Assembly: GCA_050633625.1 (NCBI GenBank)
Contig: JBOEGW010000001.1
Location: 62,001-126,000, forward strand
Source: JBOEGW01 sp050633625
Lineage (GTDB): Bacteria; Pseudomonadota; Alphaproteobacteria; Rhodobacterales; Rhodobacteraceae
Direction of reading: 5' to 3'
Length of the DNA stretch: 64,000 nt
The notes under the pieces are model-generated. The model saw nothing but the letters and a program-made list of their open reading frames with translations. It ran no database searches and had not been told where the DNA came from. Within the stretch, counting starts at the first letter, position 1, and each line of letters starts with the position of its first letter. Of the stretch, positions 51,001-59,069 are shown in pieces. A program made the position numbers and the translations under genes.

Positions 51001-51672
51001 GTTGTTCTTTACTGTTTTCGAACATTAGTCGGAAACAACATCCCACTCAATGAAGGCTGTCTTCGCCCCATTGAGGTGATCATTCCGGAAGGCACAATGC
51101 TCAATCCGCGCGCCCCCGCGGCGGTGATCGCGGGCAACACCGAAGTGAGCCAAGCCGCCTGTAACGCACTCATGGGCGCACTTGGCGCGATGGCCGCAAG
51201 CCAAGGGACGATGAACAATTTCATTTGGGGAAACGAGGCGTTCCAGAACTATGAAACCATCGCCGGGGGCACGGGGGCTGGGCCGGGGTTTGCGGGCTGC
51301 GATGCTGTGCAAAGCCACATGACAAACACGCGCATGACAGATCCCGAAATTCTGGAAGCGCGGTTCCCGGTCCGCCTTGAACGCTTTGAAATTCGCGATG
51401 GATCGGGTGGCGCGGGGCAGTGGCGCGGCGGCAATGGCTTGCTGCGCATTTTGCGGTTCTTGGAGCCGGTCACGGTCACCACTTTGTCCTCATCGCGCGT
51501 CATTGCACCCTTTGGGATGGCGGGGGGCGAGGCGGGCGCTGTCGGTGAAAACCTTGCTCATTTCCCGGATGGCAGCATCGAGGTGCTGAAAGGAAATGAC
51601 GAGATCAACCTGCCCGCCGGAGGCGCGTTTGAAATGCGCACGCCCGGCGGGGGCGGTTGGGGAAAGCCCTAA
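48085..51672 (+). CDS. 5-oxoprolinase (fused HyuA/HyuB type)
   Basis: It hydrolyses 5-oxoproline to glutamate with ATP in the glutathione cycle or salvages pyroglutamate. The 1195-residue protein is a natural fusion of two hydantoinase/oxoprolinase domains. The N-terminal half (to about residue 680) has the ATP-binding VDRGGTFTDIVA near residues 10-21, VKMGTTVATNALLERKG and IGFDMGGTSTDVSHFAG. The C-terminal half has FNNLFMSIADQMGATLANTSWS and GGTHLPDVTVVTPVF. The family also includes N-methylhydantoinase and acetophenone-type carboxylases, but the fusion and length match OplaH. It overlaps znuA's 3' end by four bases. Confidence 0.9.
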   Translation: MANQEWQFWVDRGGTFTDIVARTPDGQLKTHKLLSENPEQYSDAAVHGIRTLLALDPDEPLPKGSIGAVKMGTTVATNALLERKGARTLLVTTAGFNDLLHIGYQSRPKIFDLQITRPTPLFEQVIEAQQRHSKDGHSLVDLNETALKSHLIKAHNDGFEAVAIAFLHAHIAPEHEQRAAKLARDIGFEQVSCSHEVSRLAKLVGRGDTTVADAYLSPILRRYVNQVESALDIGRATRNLFFMQSSGGLTDAARFMGKDAILSGPAGGIVGMVKTAQAAGFEQLIGFDMGGTSTDVSHFAGQLERSFESEVAGVRLRAPMLDIHTVAAGGGSICTFKDGRFQVGPQSAGADPGPAAYRRGGPLTVTDCNVLLGRLTPDHFPALFGAKGNAPLDLQVVQTKFAQLAKHIAKDTGAPQMSSEAIAEGFLRIAVDNMANAIKKISVERGRDVSNYTLQCFGGAGGQHACLVAQALGMKRVFLHPFAGVLSAYGMGLAEVRSLRETQFNGPLENTEAAQNALAKIAAQARAETEAQDVEDLREHWAAYLKYQGSHQSLQVDFSNETQMRADFEAAHLARFGFISPERPVEFEMLTVEAIGSTGEAPRTRAPKSDMTPKAKVRQWRDGAWAEVPLFDRDHLPAGVKIEGPAVVCESTGTTLIEPNWQGEVDAAGNLILTFKGEVARPIPANIAVDPVRLEVFNNLFMSIADQMGATLANTSWSVNIKERLDFSCAIFDACGDLVANAPHVPVHLGSMSAAIKTVIEETKGSVKQGDAFMLNSPYNGGTHLPDVTVVTPVFIKGEAVFWLGSRGHHADIGGRTPGSGPPDSRHIDEEGVLIELAQLVRAGAFLEEEARAIFASGTWPARNLDQNMADLKAQIAANETGRRELEKATTLWGVDVVQSYMGHVQDNAAQCVRQVIETLQDGRFTYPLDDGSQIQVALRVDRAKSRATVDFTGTSKQHKSNYNAPKPIAYAVVLYCFRTLVGNNIPLNEGCLRPIEVIIPEGTMLNPRAPAAVIAGNTEVSQAACNALMGALGAMAASQGTMNNFIWGNEAFQNYETIAGGTGAGPGFAGCDAVQSHMTNTRMTDPEILEARFPVRLERFEIRDGSGGAGQWRGGNGLLRILRFLEPVTVTTLSSSRVIAPFGMAGGEAGAVGENLAHFPDGSIEVLKGNDEINLPAGGAFEMRTPGGGGWGKP

Positions 51673-52649
51673 TTTGTCGCGCTCAGACAGTCTGAAATGG
51701 TGTGCGCCATTTTGGTGATCAGCGCCGGGTACAGGTCTGGTCCGAGCGGCAGTGTGCTGCCAGTCGGGTCAAGCTCCGCAAGGCGCATCGGCACGTCCGC
51801 GCTAAGGGCGAGCAAAATGTTCTCGTCAAACCCCGGCTCTGAAAAGGCACAGGGAACCGGCGTGTTTTCGACTTTCGCTGTCAGGCGCGCAAGGGCCGCT
51901 GCCGTGGAGGGAGAGGCGTCACTGGGGCGCAAACTGCCAGCGATATTAAGGCCATAGTGCTCTGTGAAATAGCGATAGGCATCATGAAAAGTGATGAGTG
52001 CGGCGCCTTGATGCGGCGCAAGCAGCGCTTTGAGTTCGGCGTCAACTGCGGCAAGCCGGGCCAAAGCCGAGGCCGCATTCGCGCCGTAAGTGTCGGCGTT
52101 TTTCGGGTCTAGATCGCTCAGCTTTTCCGCAATGTGCTCGATCCAAATACTGCCATTTTCGGGTGAAAGCCATGCATGTGGGTCAATTTCCCCATGGTCA
52201 TGGTGGTCTTCGCTGTGTTCGTCATCATGGTCATCATGGTCATCATGGTCATCATGGTCATCATGGTCATCATGGTCGTCATGCTCTTCGTGTGCGTGCG
52301 CGTCTTTGTCTTCCTCCGCCGTATGTGCGAGCCGCTTGGTTTCCGGCGCCGCGAGCAGCTCGTAGGTGTCCTCGACCGACAAACTATCAAGCGCGTCCTC
52401 AAGCCAAGGCTCCAGCGCAGGACCAACCCAGACCACCAGATCCGCCTCGTCAAGCGCACGCACTTGTGCGGGGCGCAGGGACACAGAATGGGGATCAGCG
52501 CTTTGATCCAACAACAGGCTTGGCGAGCCAACACCTTCCATGATTTGAGCGACAAGCGAGTGAATCGGCGCGATGTCAGTGACGACTTTGGGGGATTGAG
52601 CGAAGGCGGGCAGGGCGGTGAGCATGAAAACGGCGGGGAATAGGCGCAT
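51669..52649 (-). CDS. znuA: Zinc ABC transporter substrate-binding protein
   Basis: It captures Zn2+ in the periplasm for ZnuBC. The 326-residue product has a signal peptide (MRLFPAVFMLTALPAFA). Candidate zinc ligands are His54 in SADPHSVSLRP, His158 in DPHAWLSP and His222 in TFHDAYRYF, plus the acidic residue in EPGFDENIL. A long charged His/Asp loop lies between residues 118 and 152, as in many ZnuA proteins; it contains eight HDD repeats. It is divergent from zur-znuC-znuB across two Zur-like boxes. The start at ATG 52649 has AAGGGA upstream. Confidence 0.93.
   Translation of the reverse strand: MRLFPAVFMLTALPAFAQSPKVVTDIAPIHSLVAQIMEGVGSPSLLLDQSADPHSVSLRPAQVRALDEADLVVWVGPALEPWLEDALDSLSVEDTYELLAAPETKRLAHTAEEDKDAHAHEEHDDHDDHDDHDDHDDHDDHDDEHSEDHHDHGEIDPHAWLSPENGSIWIEHIAEKLSDLDPKNADTYGANAASALARLAAVDAELKALLAPHQGAALITFHDAYRYFTEHYGLNIAGSLRPSDASPSTAAALARLTAKVENTPVPCAFSEPGFDENILLALSADVPMRLAELDPTGSTLPLGPDLYPALITKMAHTISDCLSATN
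52206..52290 (-). repeat. 9-bp coding tandem repeat (HDD units) in znuA
   Basis: The coding strand repeats a 9-base unit for His-Asp-Asp about eight times in near-identical form. The near-perfect DNA copies suggest recent slippage expansion. The repeat lies in the metal-binding loop, so its copy number may tune zinc capture. Confidence 0.75.
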
Positions 52650-52672
52650 TGGTATTGTGTCCCTTTGGAGTG

Positions 52673-52687
52673 TGTAATATTATCACG
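52673..52687. promoter_or_regulatory. Zur box-like site 1
   Basis: TGTAATATTATCACG matches the perfect palindrome at 52698 in its left half and five of seven bases in its right half. It lies 24 bases upstream of znuA and is centred in the znuA/zur divergent promoter. Confidence 0.55.
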
Positions 52688-52697
52688 TCACGTAATC

Positions 52698-52712
52698 TGT
52701 AATACTATTACA
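52698..52712. promoter_or_regulatory. Zur box-like site 2
   Basis: TGTAATACTATTACA is a perfect 15-base palindrome around one central base. It lies 16 bases before the zur start codon, in an AT-rich divergent promoter. This is the kind of site bound by Zur and other Fur-family repressors. Confidence 0.7.
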
Positions 52713-52727
52713 TTTGAGGTGCAACCC

Positions 52728-53219
52728 TTGTCCGATGATCCTGCCCGCGCATTCATTGACCACGACCACGCCACCTGTGCGGGGCAAGCGCTGAGCCACG
52801 CAGAAACCGTCTGTGCGGGTGCGGGCGCGCGCCTCACACCTGTGCGTCGGCGCACCTTGGAAATTCTGCTCGAAGCGCATCAGGCCATGGGCGCATATGA
52901 GGTGCTGGAACGCTTGTCCGCCGAAGGGTTCGGCAAGCAACCTCCTGTCGCCTACCGCGCGCTTGATTTCCTTGTGGATCAAGGGCTTGTTCATCGAATT
53001 CGGCGTCTCAACGCCTTTACCGCCTGCACCCAACCCAGCGAAAATCACGCGCCCGTTTTCCTGATTTGTAACGCCTGTCAAAGCGTTGCAGAAGCCCCCG
53101 GAACGCCAGTACGAGAAGCGCTGGAAATGGCAGCAGACAGCCTCGGGTTTGCGGTTGAACGCGCCAGTGTGGAGGCGATTGGTCTATGCCCGTCTTGCCA
53201 ATCGGAGCCAACAACGTGA
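52728..53219 (+). CDS. zur: Fur-family zinc uptake regulator
   Basis: The repressor shuts off znu genes when zinc is high. The 163-residue protein has a winged-helix DNA-binding domain (RLTPVRRRTLEILLEAHQAMGAYEVLERL, then PVAYRALDFLVDQGLVHRI) and a dimerisation domain with the two structural zinc CxxC pairs, LICNACQ and LCPSCQ. The start is TTG 52728, preceded by GAGGTG; a GTG at 52719 is possible, and the reading from 52665 overlaps the boxes. Its TGA overlaps znuC by four bases, making a zur-znuC-znuB operon that is divergent from znuA. Confidence 0.88.
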   Translation: MSDDPARAFIDHDHATCAGQALSHAETVCAGAGARLTPVRRRTLEILLEAHQAMGAYEVLERLSAEGFGKQPPVAYRALDFLVDQGLVHRIRRLNAFTACTQPSENHAPVFLICNACQSVAEAPGTPVREALEMAADSLGFAVERASVEAIGLCPSCQSEPTT

Positions 53220-53965
53220 GCTTGATCGAGGCGCAGGGGCTTGGCCGCCGCTTTGGCGCGCAAAATGTGTTGGACGGCGTGAACTTGATGATCGAGCCAG
53301 GCGAAATCGTGACGTTGGTCGGGCCGAACGGGTCAGGAAAATCCACCTTGGTCAAATTGCTGCTCGGCGTGGATCAGCCAAGCGCGGGGCGGGTGAAACG
53401 AAAGCCGGGTTTGCGGCTTGGATATGTGCCGCAAAAGCTGACAATTGACCCGACGTTGCCGCTCACAGTGGCGCGGTTTTTGGCGCTGCCCACGCGGGCA
53501 ACACGCGCAGAAACGGCGCAGGTTGTGGCGCGCACCGGGATTGCGGGCTTGGAGGCGCAACAGTTGTCCTCCTTGTCTGGCGGACAGTTTCAACGCGTCC
53601 TCTTGGCGCGTGCGCTGCTCGCAAAACCAGAACTCTTGGTCTTGGATGAGCCGACACAGGGGCTTGATCAGCCGGGCGAGGCGGCGTTTTATCGTCTGCT
53701 AGAGGAGGTGCGTCAGGAACTTGGATGTGGCGTATTTATGGTGAGCCATGATCTGCACGTTGTCATGAGCGCATCTGATCGGGTGATCTGTTTGAACCAC
53801 CATATTTGTTGCGAAGGCACACCGCTTGTTGTGAGTGAAGCACCTGAATACAGGGCGCTTTTCGGGCATGGCACGCGCGGCGCACTGGCGCTTTACCAGC
53901 ATCAACACGACCACCACCACCATCACAATCACGCTCACGACGAGGCCTGCGACCATGATGAATGA
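53216..53965 (+). CDS. znuC: Zinc ABC transporter ATP-binding protein
   Basis: The 249-residue ATPase powers zinc import. Walker A is GPNGSGKST, the signature is LSGGQFQRVLLARALL, and Walker B is LLVLDEPTQGLD. A switch His is in MVSHDLHVV, and the C-terminal tail is very His-rich (QHQHDHHHHHNHAHDEACDH), which may bind zinc. The start is GTG 53216, with GGAG seven bases upstream, overlapping the zur stop; an ATG at 53186 would overlap zur by more. It precedes znuB with an overlap of about ten bases. Confidence 0.92.
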   Translation: MSLIEAQGLGRRFGAQNVLDGVNLMIEPGEIVTLVGPNGSGKSTLVKLLLGVDQPSAGRVKRKPGLRLGYVPQKLTIDPTLPLTVARFLALPTRATRAETAQVVARTGIAGLEAQQLSSLSGGQFQRVLLARALLAKPELLVLDEPTQGLDQPGEAAFYRLLEEVRQELGCGVFMVSHDLHVVMSASDRVICLNHHICCEGTPLVVSEAPEYRALFGHGTRGALALYQHQHDHHHHHNHAHDEACDHDE

Positions 53966-54755
53966 CTTCGTGATCCGGGCCGTCATCGCCGGACTTGGCG
54001 TGGCGCTTGCCGCTGGTCCGCTTGGCTGTTTCGTCGTCTGGCGGCGCATGGCGTATTTTGGCGATGCCACAGCCCATGCGGCGATTTTGGGGGTGGCGTT
54101 GTCGCTGATTTTCTCGCTGCCCATTACGGTTGGCACCTTGGCGGTGGCGCTTGCGATGGCCGGTTTGGTGAGTTGGCTTTCGGCGCGCGGGCACACAATG
54201 GACGCGACGTTGGGGGTGCTCAGCCACAGCGCTTTAGCGCTCGGATTGGTGGCGATCAGCTTTGTATCAGGGGTGCGCGTGGACCTGTCAGCCTTCTTGT
54301 TTGGGGATATATTGCTGGTCAGCCGCGCCGATATTTGGACAATCTGGGGCGGTGCAGTCTTGGTCGTCGCCTTGATTGCATGGCGATGGTCGCGGCTCTT
54401 AACGGCCACTATCAGTACCGAAATCGCCGCCGCCTCTGGCATCAACGCGCGGCGCGAAACCCTGATTTTGACGCTCGCCTTGGCGGTTGTCGTGGCGGTG
54501 TCGCTCAAGGTGGTTGGGGCGTTGCTCATCGCCGCTTTGCTCATCATCCCCGCCTCAGCCGCGCGCGGCATGGCGCGCACGCCCGAGGCCATGGCGGTGT
54601 GGGCGGTGATCATCGGCGCGGGGGCGATTGTGGGCGGGGTAGCGGCGTCACTCTATGGCGAAACGCCTGCCGGGCCATCCATCGTTGTCATCGCTGCTGC
54701 GTTTTACCTCGTCATAAGCTTTTTCGGGCCAAGCCGGGTCAACCCAAAATCGTGA
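53955..54755 (+). CDS. znuB: Zinc ABC transporter permease
   Basis: The 266-residue protein has about eight hydrophobic segments and the ABC-3 metal permease signature (MAYFGDATAHAAILGVALS and LLIAALLIIPASAARGMARTP). It forms the inner-membrane channel for ZnuC. The start at ATG 53955 is favoured, with GAGG upstream; the next codon (53958) is also Met. The 3' end overlaps the convergent AEC transporter by 17 bases. Its zinc specificity is inferred from the operon. Confidence 0.92.
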   Translation: MMNDFVIRAVIAGLGVALAAGPLGCFVVWRRMAYFGDATAHAAILGVALSLIFSLPITVGTLAVALAMAGLVSWLSARGHTMDATLGVLSHSALALGLVAISFVSGVRVDLSAFLFGDILLVSRADIWTIWGGAVLVVALIAWRWSRLLTATISTEIAAASGINARRETLILTLALAVVVAVSLKVVGALLIAALLIIPASAARGMARTPEAMAVWAVIIGAGAIVGGVAASLYGETPAGPSIVVIAAAFYLVISFFGPSRVNPKS

Positions 54756-55668
54756 GCCAGCCCCATGCAGTCAGGATTGAGGCGGCTGTTCCCACCAAGA
54801 CAGCAGTGGCCGAAACCCGTTTGGCCACCCCGTACATATTGGCGAATACATAGGTGTTCACCCCGGGTGCCATTGCCGCCATCAAGACAGCAGAGCGCAT
54901 CGGGCCTTCGCCAATATTGAACAAAGTGCCAAGCCCAAAGACGGTGAGGGGATGAACCACCAAAGACACCATGACGATCCAGCCGACCAGCCGCATATCC
55001 CCTTGCGGCTTGTAGCGCGCCAAGATGCCACCGAGCGCGAACAGAGCCGTAGGGATTGCAGACGCGGCAATCAGATCCACGGCACTTGCGAATGAGCCGG
55101 GCAGGCGCACACCGCTGAAATTGACAACTGCGCCAAGGACAATCCCGATCAGCATCGGGTTCTTCGCCATGCCCTTTGCGACAGAAAGGACAGTCTCGCC
55201 CACCCCGCGCCCATTGGCGCGCACGATCTCCATCGCCGTGGTGCCAAGCAGGTAGACAAACGGCGCATGAAAGGCGATGATTGCGAAGTTGTAGCTCAAG
55301 GCGTCGGTGCCATAGGCGCGCTCGGTGATGGGCAAGCCAAGCAACCCGCCATTGGAAAACGCTGTGCCAAATGCAATCGCCACACAGTCTTGCCAATCAC
55401 GCCGAAACAGGTAGCGCGCGCCCAAAAGCCCGGCAAAAAACCCAACAGTGACACCAATGTAGAACGCCGCCAGCATTGGCGGGTTGAAGGTCTGGGCGAG
55501 GTCAAGCCGGGAGATCCCGCGAAACAGCAAAACCGGAAAGGCAAAGCCCTGCGCAAAGCCCATCAAGCCTTCAAAAGTGCTGTCAGGCATGCGCAAAAAC
55601 CGTTGCGCAACCACGCCAAATCCGATCACCAGAAAGACAGGAAGAACGACTTCGAGCAGTGCACCCAT
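54739..55668 (-). CDS. AEC (auxin efflux carrier) family transporter
   Basis: The 309-residue protein has about ten transmembrane segments in two repeats. Its sequence MGALLEVVLPVFLVIGFGVVAQR and the later NGGLLGLPITERAYG match bacterial AEC transporters, some of which move malonate or malate. The substrate is unknown. It lies one base after the MBL hydrolase and is the last gene of the minus-strand operon. Its end overlaps znuB. Confidence 0.85.
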   Translation of the reverse strand: MGALLEVVLPVFLVIGFGVVAQRFLRMPDSTFEGLMGFAQGFAFPVLLFRGISRLDLAQTFNPPMLAAFYIGVTVGFFAGLLGARYLFRRDWQDCVAIAFGTAFSNGGLLGLPITERAYGTDALSYNFAIIAFHAPFVYLLGTTAMEIVRANGRGVGETVLSVAKGMAKNPMLIGIVLGAVVNFSGVRLPGSFASAVDLIAASAIPTALFALGGILARYKPQGDMRLVGWIVMVSLVVHPLTVFGLGTLFNIGEGPMRSAVLMAAMAPGVNTYVFANMYGVAKRVSATAVLVGTAASILTAWGWLTILG

Positions 55669-55669
55669 T

Positions 55670-56482
55670 CTACAGGTCGATCGGAATTGTCATACCGTCA
55701 TAGGCCGGTGTCACATGATCAGGCGTTTCAGCCGCCAAAGTTTCATAGTCGAGATCAATATGCATGTTTGTGAGCACGCCAGATTTGGCACCGGTTTGTG
55801 CAATCCACTCAAGCGCGCGCTCCAAATGGGCGTGCGTCGGGTGCGGCGCATAGCGCAAAGCGTCGATGACGAAGGTCTCAAGGCCGGTCAAAGCGGCCCA
55901 GGATTCTTCCTTTATATCAGATACATCCGGCAGATAGGCGAGGTTGCCAATGCGAAATCCCAACGCGTCAATCACCCCATGTTCCACCTCAAATGGGGTC
56001 AAGGTGATTGGCCCGCCCGCCCCCTCGATCGTCACATCACCTCTCAGGGTATGCATGTCGAGGATCGGGGGGTAGTTTGAGCCTTCGGGCTGAACAAAAG
56101 CGTAGCCAAATCGCGAAAACAGCGCGTCCTGAGTGGGGCCATCCGCCCAGACAGGCAGGCGTTTGCGCATATTATAAACGATCATGCGCAGATCATCGAT
56201 CCCGTGCACATGATCCGCGTGGCTATGGGTGTAAACGACCCCGTCCAAGGCGCCGATACTGGCATCCAACATCTGCATGCGCAAATCTGGTGAGGTATCG
56301 ATCAAAACGCGTGTGACCCCATCGGGACCAGCGCGGCTCACCAAGACCGAGCAGCGCCGCCGATGGTTTTTGGGGTTCTCAGGGTCGCAATCGCCCCATT
56401 CGCCGCCCGGTTTTGAGCCAAGGCGCGGCACGCCCCCCGATGAGCCGCAGCCCAAAATTGTGAGGGTCGCTTGCCCACTCAT
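55670..56482 (-). CDS. MBL-fold metallohydrolase (PhnP-like)
   Basis: The 270-residue metallo-beta-lactamase-fold protein has TILGCGSSGGVPRLG at the N-terminus and the metal motif THSHADHVHGIDDLR. A later His set in VEHG and NMHIDLDY completes the dinuclear site. This group includes PhnP phosphodiesterase and similar hydrolases. It overlaps tatD by four bases, as is common in alphaproteobacterial dacF-tmk-holB-tatD operons. The substrate is unknown. The start at 56482 is used; the ORF extension to 56497 is not supported. Confidence 0.87.
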   Translation of the reverse strand: MSGQATLTILGCGSSGGVPRLGSKPGGEWGDCDPENPKNHRRRCSVLVSRAGPDGVTRVLIDTSPDLRMQMLDASIGALDGVVYTHSHADHVHGIDDLRMIVYNMRKRLPVWADGPTQDALFSRFGYAFVQPEGSNYPPILDMHTLRGDVTIEGAGGPITLTPFEVEHGVIDALGFRIGNLAYLPDVSDIKEESWAALTGLETFVIDALRYAPHPTHAHLERALEWIAQTGAKSGVLTNMHIDLDYETLAAETPDHVTPAYDGMTIPIDL

Positions 56483-57270
56483 ACCTGGGCCTTCCAAAAC
56501 AGCCGGTCAAAATTTGCCTCTGTTTGTGCTGCAAATTCGGCGTATTTCATGCCAAACACCTCAGCACCTTTTCGCGCCGTATGAGCAGTGAACGCGGGTT
56601 CGTTGCGTTTGCCGCGATGGGGCGGGGGGGCCAAATAGGGGCTGTCCGTTTCGACCAAAATCCGCTCCACCGGCGCATCTGCAAATATCTCGCGCAGCTC
56701 AGTTGACCGTGGAAATGCCGCAATGCCGGACATCGACAGATAGAACCCCAAACCAAGCGCAGCCTCGGCCAAGGCCCGCCCGGACGAAAAGCAATGCATC
56801 ACGCAACTAAAGGCGCCGGCGGCATGTTCTTGCGCCAAAATACGCGCCATATCCTCGTCTGCATCGCGCGAATGGATGATCAAGGGCAAACGGGTTTGGC
56901 GCGCCGCTTCAATGTGAATGCGCAGGCTTTCTTGCTGCACTTCCTTGCTTTCGCGGGTGTAATGATAATCAAGCCCGGTTTCCCCAATGCCGACAAACTT
57001 GGGGTGTTCCGCCAGTGCCACTAGCGCCTCAACGCTGGCCATCGGGACATCAGCAACACTCATAGGATGGGTGGCAGCCGCGAAGAACACCGGCGCATGG
57101 GCCTCAGCAATCGCGCGCACTTGATCCACGTTTTCGAGCTTGGTCGCTATGGAAACCATGCGCATGACACCCGCGTCAGCAGCCCGCGCAATCACCTCAG
57201 CGTGCTGGCCTTCGAAATCGGGAAAATCGAGGTGACAATGGCTGTCGGTGATGCTGGGGGTTTGGGTCAT
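56479..57270 (-). CDS. tatD: TatD family metal-dependent DNase
   Basis: The 263-residue TIM-barrel protein contains DSHCHLDFPDF, GETGLDYH, IHSRDADEDM, HCFSSGRALAEAAL and ETDSPYLAPPPHRGKRNEP, which hold the two metal ions of TatD nucleases. It acts on DNA 3' ends in the cytoplasm. It overlaps holB by four bases, so the two are translationally coupled. Confidence 0.93.
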   Translation of the reverse strand: MTQTPSITDSHCHLDFPDFEGQHAEVIARAADAGVMRMVSIATKLENVDQVRAIAEAHAPVFFAAATHPMSVADVPMASVEALVALAEHPKFVGIGETGLDYHYTRESKEVQQESLRIHIEAARQTRLPLIIHSRDADEDMARILAQEHAAGAFSCVMHCFSSGRALAEAALGLGFYLSMSGIAAFPRSTELREIFADAPVERILVETDSPYLAPPPHRGKRNEPAFTAHTARKGAEVFGMKYAEFAAQTEANFDRLFWKAQV

Positions 57271-58394
57271 GCTGCGCGTTTGCCTGCGGTTTCGTTGATC
57301 CTAAAGACCATATCAAGGATGAGCGCGGCGGGGTCAAGGTTGACGGCACGCCCATGGGCGGCGCGCGCGCTCAGCTCTTGTTGCAAGCTCGCCCATTGCC
57401 GCGCGGCCCAGCTGTCTGGCGAGAGGCGCGCCATGAGAGCGGCCTCGCCGGGGGCGGCCTCGATGGTTGGCGCATGACCCGCTCCACTGCGCGCCAATCG
57501 TGCAAGAAACAGATCAATCAAGCGGATCGTCAGATCATAACGGTCAGCGTGCGCGGCCCCGACAAGTGAATTTGCAAGCTGAATGGCGCGGGTTCGATCA
57601 TAGCGAGGCGCGCGCTCAAAGATCGCCACCAGCTCACCGTAAAGCTTAAGCCCCCCAAGATGCGTAAGCGACAGGGCTTCGCCAACAGAGCCTGCCGACA
57701 GCTCGCCAAGCGCGACTGCATCGGGACCGGGCGGGGCATCGGCGGCGTCAAGTGCCGCCGCCAGATCAGGCGCGCAAAGCGCAGAAAGGCGCAATTCGCG
57801 GCACCGCGAGCGGATCGTTGGCAGCAAGCGCGAGGGCTGGTGGCTGATGAGCAAAAGGACAGCGCCCTGCGGGGGTTCCTCAAGCAGTTTCAGGAGCGCA
57901 TTTGCTGCCGAGACGTTCATCTCATCGGCGCTATCAATGATCACGACCCGACGCCCACCCCCAGCGGAGGACAGGCCAAAAAACTCTTTGAGTTTGCGCA
58001 CTTCATTGACCCGAATGTCAGCGGAAATCTTGTCGCCTTTATCGTTTGGACCACGGCGCAGCAGGAACAACCCGGGGTCCGCCAACTGCATGGAGCGGCG
58101 CACGACCGGGTGGTCTGGATCGATGTCGAGCGTCACTGGCTTTTCGGGGGCGCCAAACAGGCCGCCGTCATCATTCGGGGTCGCCAACAAAAAGCGCGCA
58201 ATACGCCAAGCGAGCGTAGCTTTGCCAACGCCGCGCGGCCCGGTGATCAGCCAAGCATGATGCAGGCGACCGGAATTGAACGCCGTCAAAAACCCGTTTT
58301 CCGCTGCGCTTTGGCCCAACAACCGTGTGGTTTCGCGCGGATGAGGCGCACCGTCTACGCGGTCAGGTTCGGGAAGGTCGGTCAAGTCAGCCAT
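57267..58394 (-). CDS. holB: DNA polymerase III delta' subunit
   Basis: It is part of the clamp loader that places the beta clamp on DNA. The 375-residue product carries an AAA+ core: Walker A GPRGVGKATLAWR, Walker B region VVIIDSADEMN, sensor segment ANALLKLLEEPP, and HQPSRLLPTIRSRC, a strong delta'/HolB signature. Zinc Cys residues of the bacterial delta' are not obvious. It follows tmk by 47 bases and overlaps tatD. Confidence 0.93.
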   Translation of the reverse strand: MADLTDLPEPDRVDGAPHPRETTRLLGQSAAENGFLTAFNSGRLHHAWLITGPRGVGKATLAWRIARFLLATPNDDGGLFGAPEKPVTLDIDPDHPVVRRSMQLADPGLFLLRRGPNDKGDKISADIRVNEVRKLKEFFGLSSAGGGRRVVIIDSADEMNVSAANALLKLLEEPPQGAVLLLISHQPSRLLPTIRSRCRELRLSALCAPDLAAALDAADAPPGPDAVALGELSAGSVGEALSLTHLGGLKLYGELVAIFERAPRYDRTRAIQLANSLVGAAHADRYDLTIRLIDLFLARLARSGAGHAPTIEAAPGEAALMARLSPDSWAARQWASLQQELSARAAHGRAVNLDPAALILDMVFRINETAGKRAA

Positions 58395-58441
58395 GGCGCC
58401 AATTTACGCGATTTAGGCGCAGGGGAAAGCGGTATTTCCGC

Positions 58442-59065
58442 CTAAGAGCGCAGGCGATTTGTGGTCTGGGCGAGGACATCGCGCGCCACCGCGTCAATGC
58501 TGCGATCTCCGTCAATCACCACGCAACGCTCGGGGTGCGCCGCTGCGAGCGCCAAGAACCCGGCGCGCATTTTGACTTGGAGGTCAGCGCCAAAATCCTC
58601 AAACCGCTCCTCATGGCCGCCCCGGCCTTTGGCGCGTGCGTGGCCTTTTTGCGGGTCCATATCGATGATGAAAGTGAGGTCAGGTTCGCGGCCGATCATG
58701 AGGTCGTGCAGATCGTCAACGATCTTGCGCAACCCCTCTGCGCGCAGCCCTTGATACATGCGCGTGCTGTCCGCAAAGCGGTCGCATATCACTGTTTTCC
58801 CGGCGGCTGTTTCTGGCGCAATCAACCTCTCAAGATGGTCGCGGCGCGCGGCGGTGAACAGCAAGATTTCGGTTTCAGGGGACCAGCGATCCGGGTCGCC
58901 TTCAAGCACAAGCGCGCGGATTTCCTCGGCGCCAGCGCTGCCGCCCGGCTCGCGGGTGTGCACCACATCAACCCCTTGATCGCGCAGGGTTTCAGCGAGC
59001 AATTTCGACTGGGTGGATTTGCCGGACCCGTCAATGCCTTCAAACGTAATGAACAGACCCGCCAT
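58442..59065 (-). CDS. tmk: Thymidylate kinase
   Basis: It phosphorylates dTMP to dTDP. The 207-residue protein has the P-loop FEGIDGSGKSTQ near residues 7-18, the HTREPGGSAGAEEIR motif, the DRFADSTRMYQG motif (a DRF variant of the usual DRY/DRF substrate segment) and a LID region near GRGGHEERFED. The start at 59065 is chosen because the longer reading lies inside dacF. It follows dacF by four bases. Confidence 0.95.
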   Translation of the reverse strand: MAGLFITFEGIDGSGKSTQSKLLAETLRDQGVDVVHTREPGGSAGAEEIRALVLEGDPDRWSPETEILLFTAARRDHLERLIAPETAAGKTVICDRFADSTRMYQGLRAEGLRKIVDDLHDLMIGREPDLTFIIDMDPQKGHARAKGRGGHEERFEDFGADLQVKMRAGFLALAAAHPERCVVIDGDRSIDAVARDVLAQTTNRLRS

Positions 59066-59069
59066 GAGG

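Noticed and set aside
52665..52727. Longer N-terminus for Zur
   Set aside because: It would translate through both Zur-like boxes and has no family similarity.
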